A DNA stretch of 64,000 bases from Siphonodentalium dalli. Its lineage: Eukaryota; Mollusca; Scaphopoda; Gadilida; Siphonodentaliidae. Positions 12,546 to 23,699 of the stretch are shown piece by piece. The notes beneath the pieces were generated by a model, which saw only the letters and a program-made list of their open reading frames with translations, made no database searches and had not been told where the DNA came from. The position numbers were made by a program, and so were the translations under genes. The first letter of the stretch is position 1. Each line of letters opens with the position of its first letter. Where the stretch lies: positions 191,834,369 through 191,898,368 of the forward strand of contig CP136061.1 in NCBI GenBank assembly GCA_032622095.1, read 5' to 3'.

Positions 12546-13944
12546 CAACATATTTGAAACCCTTATTTCTATAGGATTATAAGGCCACAACATTAAAATA
12601 GCTTGGTATACGAACATTTGGGTTGAACAAAGTAGATAAAGTAGGGAACAAAATTATGCACCACCGTCAACAATTAGCAGAATTGTTCACGATTTTCACA
12701 TGCAAGATTTTTTAAAAGGATAGATTTTACTCAAATTCTAAAAATAAATTGAGGTATTCCGTAAAATGAAAAAACGGTATAAATATTTTTTTCGCAAATG
12801 TGAGCACATGCATCATATTTTATTCAGTTTGATCATAAACTATTTCTTTTTTTTACAATATTGTGGGAAAAGTTGTTAGCCTGGGAAAATAGGAGGGGTT
12901 GATAAACCATGCAGGCTGTTACATTGCTTTTGCCTAATGTCTGCGGTATATTTCGAATCTTTATAATTATGTGTCACTACTCTCAAATACATTAATATTT
13001 GATATAATTTTCCCTTTAAATAAATTATATGCTAATCGATCAGCATTAATACCTAACTTTTCAACACTACATACACGCCAATCGTAACTTCTCGGATTAT
13101 CGTTCTTGCGAAAATATTTGCGTACGGAAATCACCGAGGTTTGCCGATTGAGCAGCCCACTGGGGGTTGTGGTCGGAGACGGCCGCCGGCTCGTTAATTA
13201 GGTGCTGGTTGTTATTGTTATTTTAACGGAATTCTGAGTTGGTCATTCGGAAAACCAATATATTTTATATTCTATAATTACAATCATGGGTATATGATAT
13301 ATGATCTTGAGCGCGTTACCATTTCTGACATTGGTTTCTTGTATTGTTTATATGGCAAATAATATTATGGGCGTTACCATTTCTGACTATGCATGGTTTT
13401 CTTGTTATAAATAACACCTAGATAAGTAGTTCCAGCGAGCAGATCAGAGCTGTGGGTGAAGATCATTCTGTTCGATCAGTGGTTGAGAGACTAATGAGAG
13501 TGGAGATCAAGGAACATAAGTCTACACACGACTCGATGCGTTTATAAATATAGAGTAACGTCCCTTACACTGATTTAAAAGCCGCCATACGTCAACTCAA
13601 ACTCACCCAACTAGTTTCGTACCGTAACGTTATCATGTTTCACCGGACTTTGCGGAGCTGTTTGTCCACATGATTCCAGTTCCACAAACTTTTCCCACTA
13701 CACAAACCGGGAGCTGATATGGGTTCCCGAGATCGCCGCGTCGTGCTGATGAATTAATCCAACTTAAACTGTCTGGTTTGGTTTGGATGATCTTGTTTTA
13801 TAGGAGACTTTTCAAATGTCACGAATATAGAATGGTCAAATACTCGGTAGAACCAATTATGACACCGATGAGCCTGTGTTATAACTTGTACGAGGCTATA
13901 TACTATGGGGAGGCGTACGTATGTGAGACATCCGTTACCTTTAC
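12546..13944. other. Stretch without recognisable gene
   Basis: The first part may hold LINE-C 3' UTR, with no clear tail seen. Around 13290-13420 the block GCGTTACCATTTCTGAC occurs twice, and an inverted relative lies at about 23640-23700. No gene is supported. Confidence 0.4.
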
Positions 13945-14345
13945 CTCATATTAATAAAACGCATAAATATTAATAGGGGAATGTTTAACCAACTGCATGC
14001 ACCAAGCATTCAATATATTATTTTCAATATGAGACAATTTCATTCTAATATACATCGTTTTCTAATCAACGTTTAATGACGCAGAATTAATGTTCTATTT
14101 CAATTCAATAGTACTCACTGCGGCATTTTCCAACATATATGTATAAAAGCAGATACGAATATTGACGCCACATCCGTCCAATCTCGCTACTCTCATCTTG
14201 ATGAGAGTAGCGAGATTGGACGGATGTGGCGTCAAATACGAATACAGCAATTATACATTATAATACACATATCGTACATTTAATATAAGCTAATTATTTC
14301 GTTTTAATAGCATTTCTATCAATATTAGACAATACGAAACGAATT
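13945..14345 (+). mobile_element. Partial copy of the Helitron-like element at 49.7-50.8 kb
   Basis: The block GCATGCACCAAGCATTCAAT near 13994 and following sequence (GAGACAATTTCATTCTAATA near 14032, TTCTATTTCAATTCAATAGT near 14093, ATCGTACATTTAATAT near 14269) run collinear with 49743-50100. It is interrupted by the 74 bp hairpin at 14162-14235 and truncated at its right side. No coding region. Confidence 0.7.
14162..14235. mobile_element. 74 bp perfect hairpin flanked by 9 bp direct repeats
   Basis: The 74 bases form two perfectly complementary 36-base arms with a two-base loop TT. The left arm begins TTGACGCCACATCC and the right arm ends with its complement. Immediately outside, ATACGAATA occurs at 14153-14161 and again at 14236-14244, as a target-site duplication. 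The host sequence is the Helitron-like fragment, which is continuous once the hairpin and one repeat are removed. A minimal MITE-like insertion is the simplest reading; 9 bp duplications are known for Mutator-type elements, but the superfamily is not provable here. Confidence 0.8.
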
Positions 14346-14770
14346 TTAAAGGCCCACTTAATGTTCGAATGACCAGATTACATTATACACAACATACCCC
14401 ATATTATATACCATTTGGAAGAGGAACCAAAAATATATATATTCCACCAGAATACGGAACAGCTGTGGCCTTGGAGTGTCCACCAAGTGATGGAGGTTCT
14501 CAGATTCATTCCAAGACTCCCCCTTGCTAACCCAGAATGCATCAGAATTCAAACTTAGAGACAGTTATTCCCCTTCCATTGAGAATATTAGACTTTAAAG
14601 TACAGTCTGGATCAAAATTAATCACAGAACACACCTCAGTACCTCGACAAAACAATGTTCCCAGTTTATTCGACCGGATAAGTTGATAATACAATGATTT
14701 GGAGCTTCCTCTTTCAATTGGTATATAATATGGAATATGTTGTATATAATGTGATCTGGTGGGCCTTTAA
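14346..14770. mobile_element. MITE with TTAA-flanked AGGCCCAC termini
   Basis: The ends are inverted: TTAAAGGCCCAC at 14346-14357 and GTGGGCCTTTAA at 14759-14770. Subterminal sequence also pairs: TTATACACAACATA near 14391 with TATGTTGTATATAA near 14736, and CCATTTGGAAGAGGAA with TTCCTCTTTCAATTGG. The outer TTAA could be a piggyBac-type target duplication. The left arm has about 16 extra bases. No protein is encoded. Confidence 0.6.
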
Positions 14771-14930
14771 CAGCAGTCCATGAAAATCTAATAGACGTGA
14801 ATTCTTGCTCTAAATAGTTCGATACCCCGCTCGGGGACAAATCCTTCCGGAAAAAAATGCACCCGTGTCGTTTATAAGACACAGGCATCGACCACATTTA
14901 AAACATTAGCCAATCGATATCAAGGGATAA

Positions 14931-15083
14931 CCAAGCCTTGAAATAGTGTGTCTGTCATTTGCAAAATGAGGTCCCCAGAGGGTGAATTTAGTGATGCTAG
15001 CCCGCTATGCGGGGTAGCATCACTAAATTCACCCTCTGGGGACCTCATTCTGCAAATGACAGACACACTATTTCAAGGCTTGG
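14931..15083. repeat. 153 bp near-perfect palindrome
   Basis: The left arm starts CCAAGCCTTGAAATAGTG and the right arm ends with its complement. The arms are about 74 bases with only a few mismatches around a short GC-rich apex (CCCGCTATGCGGGG near 15001). It could be a mobile hairpin like the one at 14162, but no clean target duplication is visible. Confidence 0.8.
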
Positions 15084-15198
15084 GAATAGCCACACATTTT
15101 TGGTGTGCATCAAGAATTGCAATAAGACGTGGAATCATGAAATGTCAATAGTATATGCATGCCCTGCCACTAACTCGCGGCCATATTGGATCCACCAG

Positions 15199-15328
15199 GC
15201 TCGGTTCCGTGGTTTTAGTGCTAAGTTTTGCATTTCCATATATGGAAGTCATGAATATTCAAAAGCTCCATATATGGAAATGCTACCCCAGAACTTTGAC
15301 CTGTAACAATAAAACCACGGAACCGGGG
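15199..15328. repeat. Imperfect hairpin
   Basis: GCTCGGTTCCGTGGTTTTA at 15199-15217 pairs with TAAAACCACGGAACCGGGG at 15310-15328. An inner pair GCATTTCCATATATGGA / TCCATATATGGAAATGC adds a second stem. It is the third hairpin within 1.2 kb. Confidence 0.7.
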
Positions 15329-15459
15329 CTAAAATAACTGACACACAATTTCTATGGGAAAGTTACAATACGTGCTATTATTTTGTGATTAGTGAGATCG
15401 TCGGTACTATGAAACGATGAGCTAACAAAATCTCGCAAATTTCACAAAGATCAACTGTT

Positions 15460-18400
15460 AGTAGAGGCTCTTGTGTACTCCCGTGTGTATTTTGTGAAGA
15501 AATATAGCGTCTATGCTAGTGACGTTGCTTGATATCTCAAGCACCAGAAAACAAATGTTAGACACCTGGGGGTCGCGACTGGGTCGATTTATGACGTCAT
15601 CAAATGTTCGCCATCCAAAATTTCAGAGTATGCACTAAGTCAGTTTAATTATTAGCTACTAGTGAATTTATGATAAAAAATTGAATATCTCACCCCCGAT
15701 GTGAAACTAATACATAATACTTCCACATGATAGAAAAAGTGGCCACCATAAACCAAGATGGTCGCCAAAATGGCGACCGAAATTCGGAAAATTGATGATT
15801 TTACACACTTTCCTCTTGAAACGTTAATTAATGTTTGAAATTTGTAGCTAATATCGACCTGAATTTGAATAAATTCTAGTATCCAACCATTTCGACAACA
15901 TAATAGGTCATATTTCGGATCTCATTCCTGCCAACTATCTTTAAAATGTGAATTCAAAAATGTGCGATGAAAGTTAACCAAACCTCAATTCTGTGATTCT
16001 AGCCAAGTGTTAAACAGAAAATCACTGAATTTGGTGAAGATAATGTAAATCTGTTTTACATATGTGAATTGCCATATAATTACACTGAAAATATTGCATC
16101 TTTGTTTAAGATGGCGGCCAAGATAGATGCCAAAATGGAGAAATCACCCAAATCTGTCAAATTTTCATTGATATCACTCATGTGTTGGGGAAATGTGAAT
16201 ATATGTGAACATGTGTGCTCACTCTTCGCGGAAGACCATGGACTTATGGTATACTTTGTAAAGTTGGTGAAACATAGCTGTTTATAGCTGAGAATTCAAC
16301 AGAATGATACCACGAAAATTAGATCAAATCATATCATCATGGCAACCATAAACAATTGCAGAATGGGCACTAAGTGAGGAAGAAAATTTAATACAGAAAA
16401 GGTAAAATATTTCTACAACAATGATGAAATTGCACCAAGCTTCCTTTTGAAAGAACAAAATTGATTTAAAAAACCCAAGATGGCTGTCAAAATGGCGACC
16501 GAAATATAGAAATTTGTTGATTGGCACACATGCCCCTTACATCATTTTCGGTTATTTGTAAACTGTGGCAAGCAGAATTTGTCTTTTTTTTATCAGTTAT
16601 GACATCTATGAAAACATATTATGTTGTAATTTGGCTCTAATTGTTGTCCATACTCTGAAAAATGCAAATTAAATAATGCGCTATGTAATCTCACAAAAAA
16701 AACTTGCTTCTCAAGGTTCTAGATTAACCTTGGACATAAATAGGCAGAATAAAATAAACAAAAGTGTACACAGTTTTAAATTTGGTTAGTGTCATTCATT
16801 TACACTTGACATTGATCTATTTGACCTAAGATGATCGCCAAAATGGCCGCCAAGACTCACAATTATAAAATTTGACAAATGTTTATATCCTCATATGGCA
16901 TTTAGCAAAGAAGGTGGATATATTCGCCCAAAATAAATTAGATACTATCATGTTAAGTTATATTGTGTCTCTGTTTGGACAGAAATTGGGTTTTTTATAA
17001 CCGAGAATGTATCAAAATGGATTCTTAGAAATCGAACTTGAAATTGCCCAATATAATTTAAATGATCCTGCCCGTTTTGGGAAAGGAACTCAAACCGTAT
17101 ATTAGCTGACTGTGTCGTTATAAGAGCATAACGAGTACCCGAACGCAAAAGAATCCCTGCAGTTATAATAGAGAGAGAACTCCAACATTACGGCTATATT
17201 ATATTATGTCTGCTTTATTCGTTGTCTATTCTTGATGAATAGTTGGTCACGTTGGATTCGTCCGACCACAAACAATTAGAATATTCAGGAGCTTGACTTT
17301 TTCGAAGTCGAAGACTGTATTGCTATCATACTGCCACCGGGATATATAATTGCTCAACTTACAAATACCAGCGACGCACGGGCCTTACATAATTTAGTGC
17401 AAAGCAGTAGAACCTTATTTCATATCTAATTATGATACAGTTTTGTATAAGATACATTAAGGGTAGACGGCATTTGTTATTTTCTTGTTTTGGCATATCT
17501 ATGTGTTTCGTCACCCAAACATCGTTTGAATAGTTGAAACATTGTCACACTCCTCAACACGTGAGTGAGCACATGTACCACTCTTGTTACTTCGTCAAAT
17601 AGATGGTCGCAGTGATGGGAGGCTATCTACAACCAACACGCCCCAGCAACTGCCGTTGAATTACAAACATCCCACAGGCTAACAGCAGAGCACCCCAGAA
17701 CAATCTCCGATTGCATATCAGATATGTTATAGCATGTTTGCTTCGGTTGTGGTATGACGAGTCCAAAATTCAGATTTATGAAATAAATATCAATATGGCC
17801 GCTGACTTCATAGCAGAAGCATTGAAGATTCACCTCACTGTGCGCATAACCGAGGTAATGTTGGTCAGTTTATTTTAGAATATAACAAAAACATCACTAT
17901 CGGGCAAAAATAACGTAAGGTTTGTCATACTCCACGCCGGGTACAGCAAGTAACAATAACGGCTCCTTAACTTCTTCCTGGTTGTCAAAGGAAAATATCG
18001 TGAAAAGCAAAATGCCTAATGGCTGGATATGAAATACCTCACCGAAACATCAGAATCTCATCTGTGGTCCATGCCATTTGATGGGGCATCTAAGCAATTG
18101 GATACAGTGACGGGTAATCAAGACCATTTAATGGAACGTTTATTGAGATTTCTTGCAAAACGTCCACATGGGGACTTTCAATAGCATTATACAGCGACTG
18201 TTCGTTCACAGAAAGTAAAGATCTTAGATTCACAGAAACCCCGCAATATCGTATGAAATCCTTTAATTGTCCATCGAAAACATGCATTTTATATTATTTG
18301 CTGGCAAACCGTACAACCATAATAGCCGGATCCGACAAGAAGGCCAGTTACAAGCTGAAAGCATGGGGATATATAGATACTCCGAAAAAGGTGGAAGTGA

Positions 18401-21119
18401 TAGACCAAAAAGTTATGCTTGAATTGAGAGAATATTGTGGATTGCTAGCTATTTGAAGAGTTCACAACTGAAATTGACTTCAACTGATGCTCAGGAAAGT
18501 ATAAGCTTATCAACGTTTAACGACCTGTGTTTTCTGCAGACATGAATTCATTGCAGTGTGATAGCAAATGTTCCTCTATAAAACATCTGGAAGGAATACT
18601 ACAAACTTTCCACCCAATAATACATGTATCTCAACATGTCGGTGAGTTCAATCGCCTCTACAGCCAACGTCGAATTGAACGGGAATATATATCCTATTAG
18701 TTTTATCTGGAACGTTGACGGTAGCCGATACAATTACAAGTGCAGTCATTTAAAACAAAATTGGTGTCAACATGTTTCTTGTATGACATTTTGATGAGAC
18801 CGTATAACGCAAGTATGGAAGAACTTCGATAACACATGCGACAGATATGACATGAGTGTATCTAATATAAACATGATGTCTGCATCAGTTGGGGAACATA
18901 CACGGAACGAATTTGCAGTATATGTGATGTCCAGAGAACTATCTCCTCTGTGGAAGTCAAATATACCAATGGAACTCATTATACCAGGCTAACTTTCTAC
19001 CCTAGTTATATCGATCAAAATCAGCCACTGTTTAGCAGATCTTGGGTATGGAGTCAGTGAGTTGACCTATGAGTTTTTCAGTTCTCAACGGCAGTTTCTG
19101 TTTTGGTACGAACTGAATATAATTTGTCTCGAGTTGCTATTGTTCGTATGAAATAAGCAGATGTCTGCTAAAAATCCACCAAGGCATTCTTCGCAGAAGA
19201 CACATTGAGCGCACATCTGAAGGCTCTCGTTTGGTAGTCTGCGGCAAAGCTATTATTGTCGTATAATCCCCCTGATGCACCCACCCAGTGCATTGGATTT
19301 GAACTAGATGTTATTCAAGAAAATTTTCGCAGTTTCACAAAGTGTACCCTGTGTTTTAGTACATGTATATTAATATCAACGACGAATCCCACAAATATTA
19401 GCTCCTATTCTTATATATGGACTTAGTATACACTAATAAATAAAGCATGTTAACACGGAAGCTGTATGTAATGTCAACGCATTATATTCCGCTACTATTT
19501 TGGGTACTGCACTGTTCGATGTCCATTCAATTAAATTCGATAGAATTTACTTAGTATGATGGCATTACACGAGCAATACATGAATCAATTGAACAATTCT
19601 CACCCAAACCCGATAAGGTGGACGATATCAGATGAAATAATTAAAGTATTGCTCAATACCAACAGCCTTATTGTTGAGTTAGGGATTTTTCCGACGTACC
19701 TATAATGATGGTGTAACCAGCATATATTCAGATTTGGATATTTTCTAAACAGGTCACCATCAGATGAATTTATCTAATTTTCGTGGTTCTATGTTTCCAC
19801 TCTCATGCAATCTCGGGTAACATGTACTGTTCCCAAAATATTCATATTGCATCAGCATTCCTGGGTCTTTTGCCAGCAGGGAACAAATTTGTTTACCAGT
19901 AGTCACTGAAACCCACATTAGGAGCGTATTCAATGAAACTAGCAAATTTGGATGATTTCTCCATTTTGGTAACCATCTCAGTCACCATCTTGAATTTAGA
20001 TGCATATGCTTAAAAATATGTCAATGTAACATATCATGGTTGTCGTATGATTAGATATTATAATTTATTTGAAAATATGGTTGCTATTATCCACCGATTT
20101 CAAACCGCTGTGATAATTTAAGAGGCGAGTGTGAAAAATCAACAATTATTATAATTTTCTATCGCCGTTTTGGGAGCCACTTTAGGTTTTGAGCTCCAAA
20201 TTTCACCTTCAAGAGGAAGTGTGATGCAATGGAATCATTGATGGCGAAACAATTTTCGGGATTTCATTCTCTTGAAATCTTGGGTATAAACAGCCATTGT
20301 TCACAAAATATTCATACTGTTTCATAACTCCATGTTCTTTCGCCAACATGGAGAAAATATATTCACCTGTATTCACTAAATCGCACATTAGGAGTAATTC
20401 AAAGAAAATTGGACAGATTTGAATGATTTTTCTAGTTTGGGAACCATTTTGGCCGCCATCTTGATTATATGCATTTGTTGTTGTTGTAATTATATGGCAA
20501 TCTATATATTTAAAATTCTTGCACATTTTCTTCGTCAAATTCAGCTATTATCTGGCTAACACTTGCCTCGAGTCACAAAATCGATTTTTTTTAACTTTTC
20601 ATAGCATATATATGAATTCACATTTTGACGATATTTGGTAGGTATAAGAACCAAAGTAGGACATAATATTATGTTCAAATGGTTAGGTATTCAAATTTAT
20701 TTAAAATTAAGTTGCTATTAGCCACCGATTTCAAATAACCGTGAATGTTTTAAGAGACAAGTGTGAAAACAAATTTATTCCGAATTTCGGTCGCCATTTT
20801 GGCGGCCATCTTGGTTTAATTTGGTAACTTTTTCTGTCAAATTGTAGCTTGTTGTAATAGTGTCACAACAATAGAGAAATATTATATTTCCTATCTTAAA
20901 TTCACTACTAGCTATTAATCAAATTGACGCAGTGCCTACTCTGAAATTTTGGATGGCGGCCATCTTGATAACGTCATAAATCCACCCAGTTGCGACCCCC
21001 AGGTGTCTAACATTTGTTTTCTGGTGCCTGAGTTATCAGCCAACATCATTAGCATAGTCGCTATATTTCTTCACAAAATGCACACGGGAGCCAAAAAATG
21101 GACATAAGAGCCTCTACTA
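15460..21119. mobile_element. Fold-back element Q
   Basis: The ends are inverted copies: AGTAGAGGCTCTT at about 15460 and AAGAGCCTCTACT ending near 21118. The arms pair over roughly 1 kb; for example AAACAAATGTTAGACACCTG near 15550 pairs with the complementary block near 21000. Inside the arms, units with CAAGATGGCGGCCAAAATGG-type motifs recur about every 350-370 bp on the left (15755, 16108, 16478, 16828) and in the opposite orientation on the right (20960, 20800, 20450, 19975). The central 2.7 kb is unique. No transposase is recognised. Confidence 0.75.
16950..19740. other. Unique core of fold-back Q, unrecognised
   Basis: The core lacks an intact gene. A few open stretches could be decayed coding sequence: plus strand about 18614-18780, with NVELNGNIYPISFIWNVDG, and plus strand about 18811-18990, with FAVYVMSRELSPLWKSNIP. 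They are in different frames, without clear starts, and match no family I know. Their position in the loop is where a captured gene would sit, by analogy with element P. Confidence 0.35.
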
Positions 21120-21289
21120 TATTGATTATTGTAGATTGCTAATGGGCAAACCGTCGCCTGTGAGTGATTCACAATATATTGAATCACGACAAGCCAAAGT
21201 TGTATGCTTTAATGAACTCAATCGTGAGTTAACACGCATTAGAGTTGACAAACATATTTACACTATTTACATATAATAATGTTGTATGA

Positions 21290-21515
21290 TCATTAATGTA
21301 TATATCATCGTCATCATCAACAACGTCATTATCACCATCATCATCACCATTATCATCACCATTATTATTATCATCATCATCATCATCTTCATCGTCGTCA
21401 TCGCCATCATCATCACCATCAACAACAACAACAACAACAACAACAACACCATCATTAACATCACCAATAACAGCACTGGTCATATACATCATATTAATTA
21501 TCATCATCTTTATTT
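21290..21515 (+). repeat. (CAT)n/(CAA)n microsatellite at the 3' end of LINE-B
   Basis: Trinucleotide repeat, mostly CAT with a CAA block near 21421-21450. On the minus strand it follows LINE-B's AATAAA signal (near 21510-21520) directly, so it may be the element's own (GAT)n 3' tail. Long open frames here (poly-Ile, poly-Ser, Asp-rich) are artefacts of the repeat. Confidence 0.85.
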
Positions 21516-21540
21516 CGCATCGACGACTCACTATAGTATA

Positions 21541-23690
21541 CTATTCGATCTTACTCAGTCCTATCGTAGTCACAATACCTACGCCTTTCTGGATTTCTGG
21601 ATTGTGGGACGCTAATAGTATGTAGAATTTCCATCTAGCAGGTTCCTCCCAGAACCATCGTGGTATATATTTCTGCCTGGCCCCAACTAAGATTGTGCAA
21701 ACGGATATGATATGATATTCGTCATTTGCGTCTGTCTGCCCACATAACGTGCATTTTTTACCACGCTTGCTTGCTTTTCCCCACCTGCTAGTTTCGACTC
21801 CTAGTCTATGATTGGCTGTCCTCAATCTCATAATGTTGTGTGACAAATCGCGAGGTAAATTCGTAAAATACGTCTCAAAATCAAATTCCGTTTTAAAGTT
21901 CCGATAGAATCGACCGCGTGATGAACTATCGATGTCCACCCACCATTTTTGGATAAATTGATCTTTAAACCTATTCTCAATATATCTAATATCAAAACCG
22001 GAAATACATTGTGCATCCCATATGTGGTTTTGTCCAGAAGAGTCGATTAACCCCTTAATGCACGAGATCCACGTTACTCGCTTATTGGTTTTCGCAGAAT
22101 CTTTGAGGTGCAATAACAAATGATACAGCTTTTGCACAACTTGGGAGCATATGCCATCAAGAATTCGTCTCCAGTATTTCAGCATACGCATTTTACATTT
22201 AATGCGCAGGGGATATCTACCAATTTCACATTAGACCATGTATGTGGGGGTACTTCTTTTCATCCTCAGAACCTGCTTATAAAATCCCAGGACTAGACTG
22301 TCTAACTCATACAATTGTTCCATTGCCCAAACCTCGCTACAGTGCGTAGTAATTGGTTCAATTGTTTTATCAAATAAGGTGAGAACTAGGTCGTTACTTA
22401 ACTTTAATTTTTCTGTTTGACTTACGAAACTATATATGGCTTTCTTGCCGACAGATGCAATTTTCTTTACCGCTTGGCAGAACCTTCCGTTATGGAAAAA
22501 ATCAATCCCCAAATAAGTCATGGTATCAACGTAATCAATATAATTGTCATAGAGAGTCAATAGTTCCCTGTTGTCACCCTTGCGGTTACTGAATACCATT
22601 GCTTTAGTTTTGTCTACATTTATCGTCAGTTTCCAAGCTGATGCGTAATCGCCGAATGCATTCAACGCTCGCTGCATACTTTTGTGGTCTTCAGCCAGTA
22701 TAATCGTATCATCGGCATACAATACGCACATTATTTTCATATACTCTCCAAATGTATCGAGAAACGCGTCGTTTATGAATTTTAAGCCGTCAACGGCACA
22801 ATTATCAAGAAATGATTCTAAGTCGTTAAGATACATGGAGAATAGCAAAGGCGCCTTACCCCCATATTACAAGTAAAAAATTCTGATCGGTAGCATCCTT
22901 GTACAACGCATGATTTGATGTTACCATACATACTACGTATTACATTGAGAATTCTGCCAATCATCTGTCAATCATCTGTCAATCATCAGGTGTTTAGTAG
23001 CTATAATATATTCGGCTAATATGTTATCAGATCCGGGAGATTTCCCGCTCTTAAGTCCTAATTTATTAGTTTGAGAGGGATGTTTTCTACATTGCCGTTT
23101 AGCTCTTTTAAATGCCCTTCTCATATTGGCGCATTCGCTATCAAACCATGCACTCTGAGCCCTTTTCAGCTTTTCGAGCGCCATTCTTGCGGCGCATTCC
23201 GAACGTGGTGGTAGCCGTCGTAAGTAATTTGTCCTATATGTCGCAAAACAGACGGTCGATGTCCCTTTGGGTCGATAAGTTATTCGCTAGGCAAAGCATT
23301 GCATCTATATGGGTATAATTATTACCAAAATTCTTAACAAAATCGTCTGTCTTTTCACTATCCCATCGGCGTGGCTTAGGATCTAGTGGAATCATAAATT
23401 CGTTAGAAGTGGTATGTGTGTTGTCCTCTGGATTTACTAAAAGTTCCATTGTAAGTCCACGGTGTATATCTGAGTAAAAACTGCTAAAGTTATTCACAGG
23501 AAAATCAATTACTTTATCCCACATGTCGTAGCTCACCAGCCCATAATCGATCAGACTACTATTGCTGCTTGTAACGCTACCACCCCTTTGTCACTGCCTA
23601 ACCGGCCATTCGCGATTGCTACCTTAATATTGTCACACATATCAACAAGTCTATACAAGAAAACCATAGTCAGAAATGGTAACGCCACCA
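21541..23690 (-). pseudogene. LINE-B ORF2, 3' part: endonuclease end, RT and C-terminal zinc knuckle
   Basis: Read on the minus strand: endonuclease end with ANGRLGSDKG and, after a frameshift, SSLIDYGL (about 23640-23530); linker to SPGSDNILAEY (about 23040); RT blocks RILNVIRSMYGNIKSC (about 22965-22918), CNMG, LLFSMYLNDLE (about 22848) and the catalytic YADD (about 22715); thumb and connection blocks; then CTLCGQTDANDEYHIISVC (about 21757-21700), a CCHC knuckle. An in-frame TAA at 22228-22230 separates the last 216 codons. The RT block with the first catalytic Asp is missing: between about 22965 and 22990 three copies of ATCATCTGTCA-like sequence mark the deletion. It cannot encode an active RT. 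Confidence 0.85.
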
Positions 23691-23699
23691 AGATCATAT

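Noticed and set aside
14162-14235. Hairpin as an intrinsic transcription terminator
   Set aside because: No T-run follows, no bacterial gene context, and 9 bp target duplications point to an insertion.
21229-21625. Long poly-Ile, poly-Ser, poly-Asp and poly-Met frames
   Set aside because: Translations of the (CAT)n/(CAA)n microsatellite in different frames.
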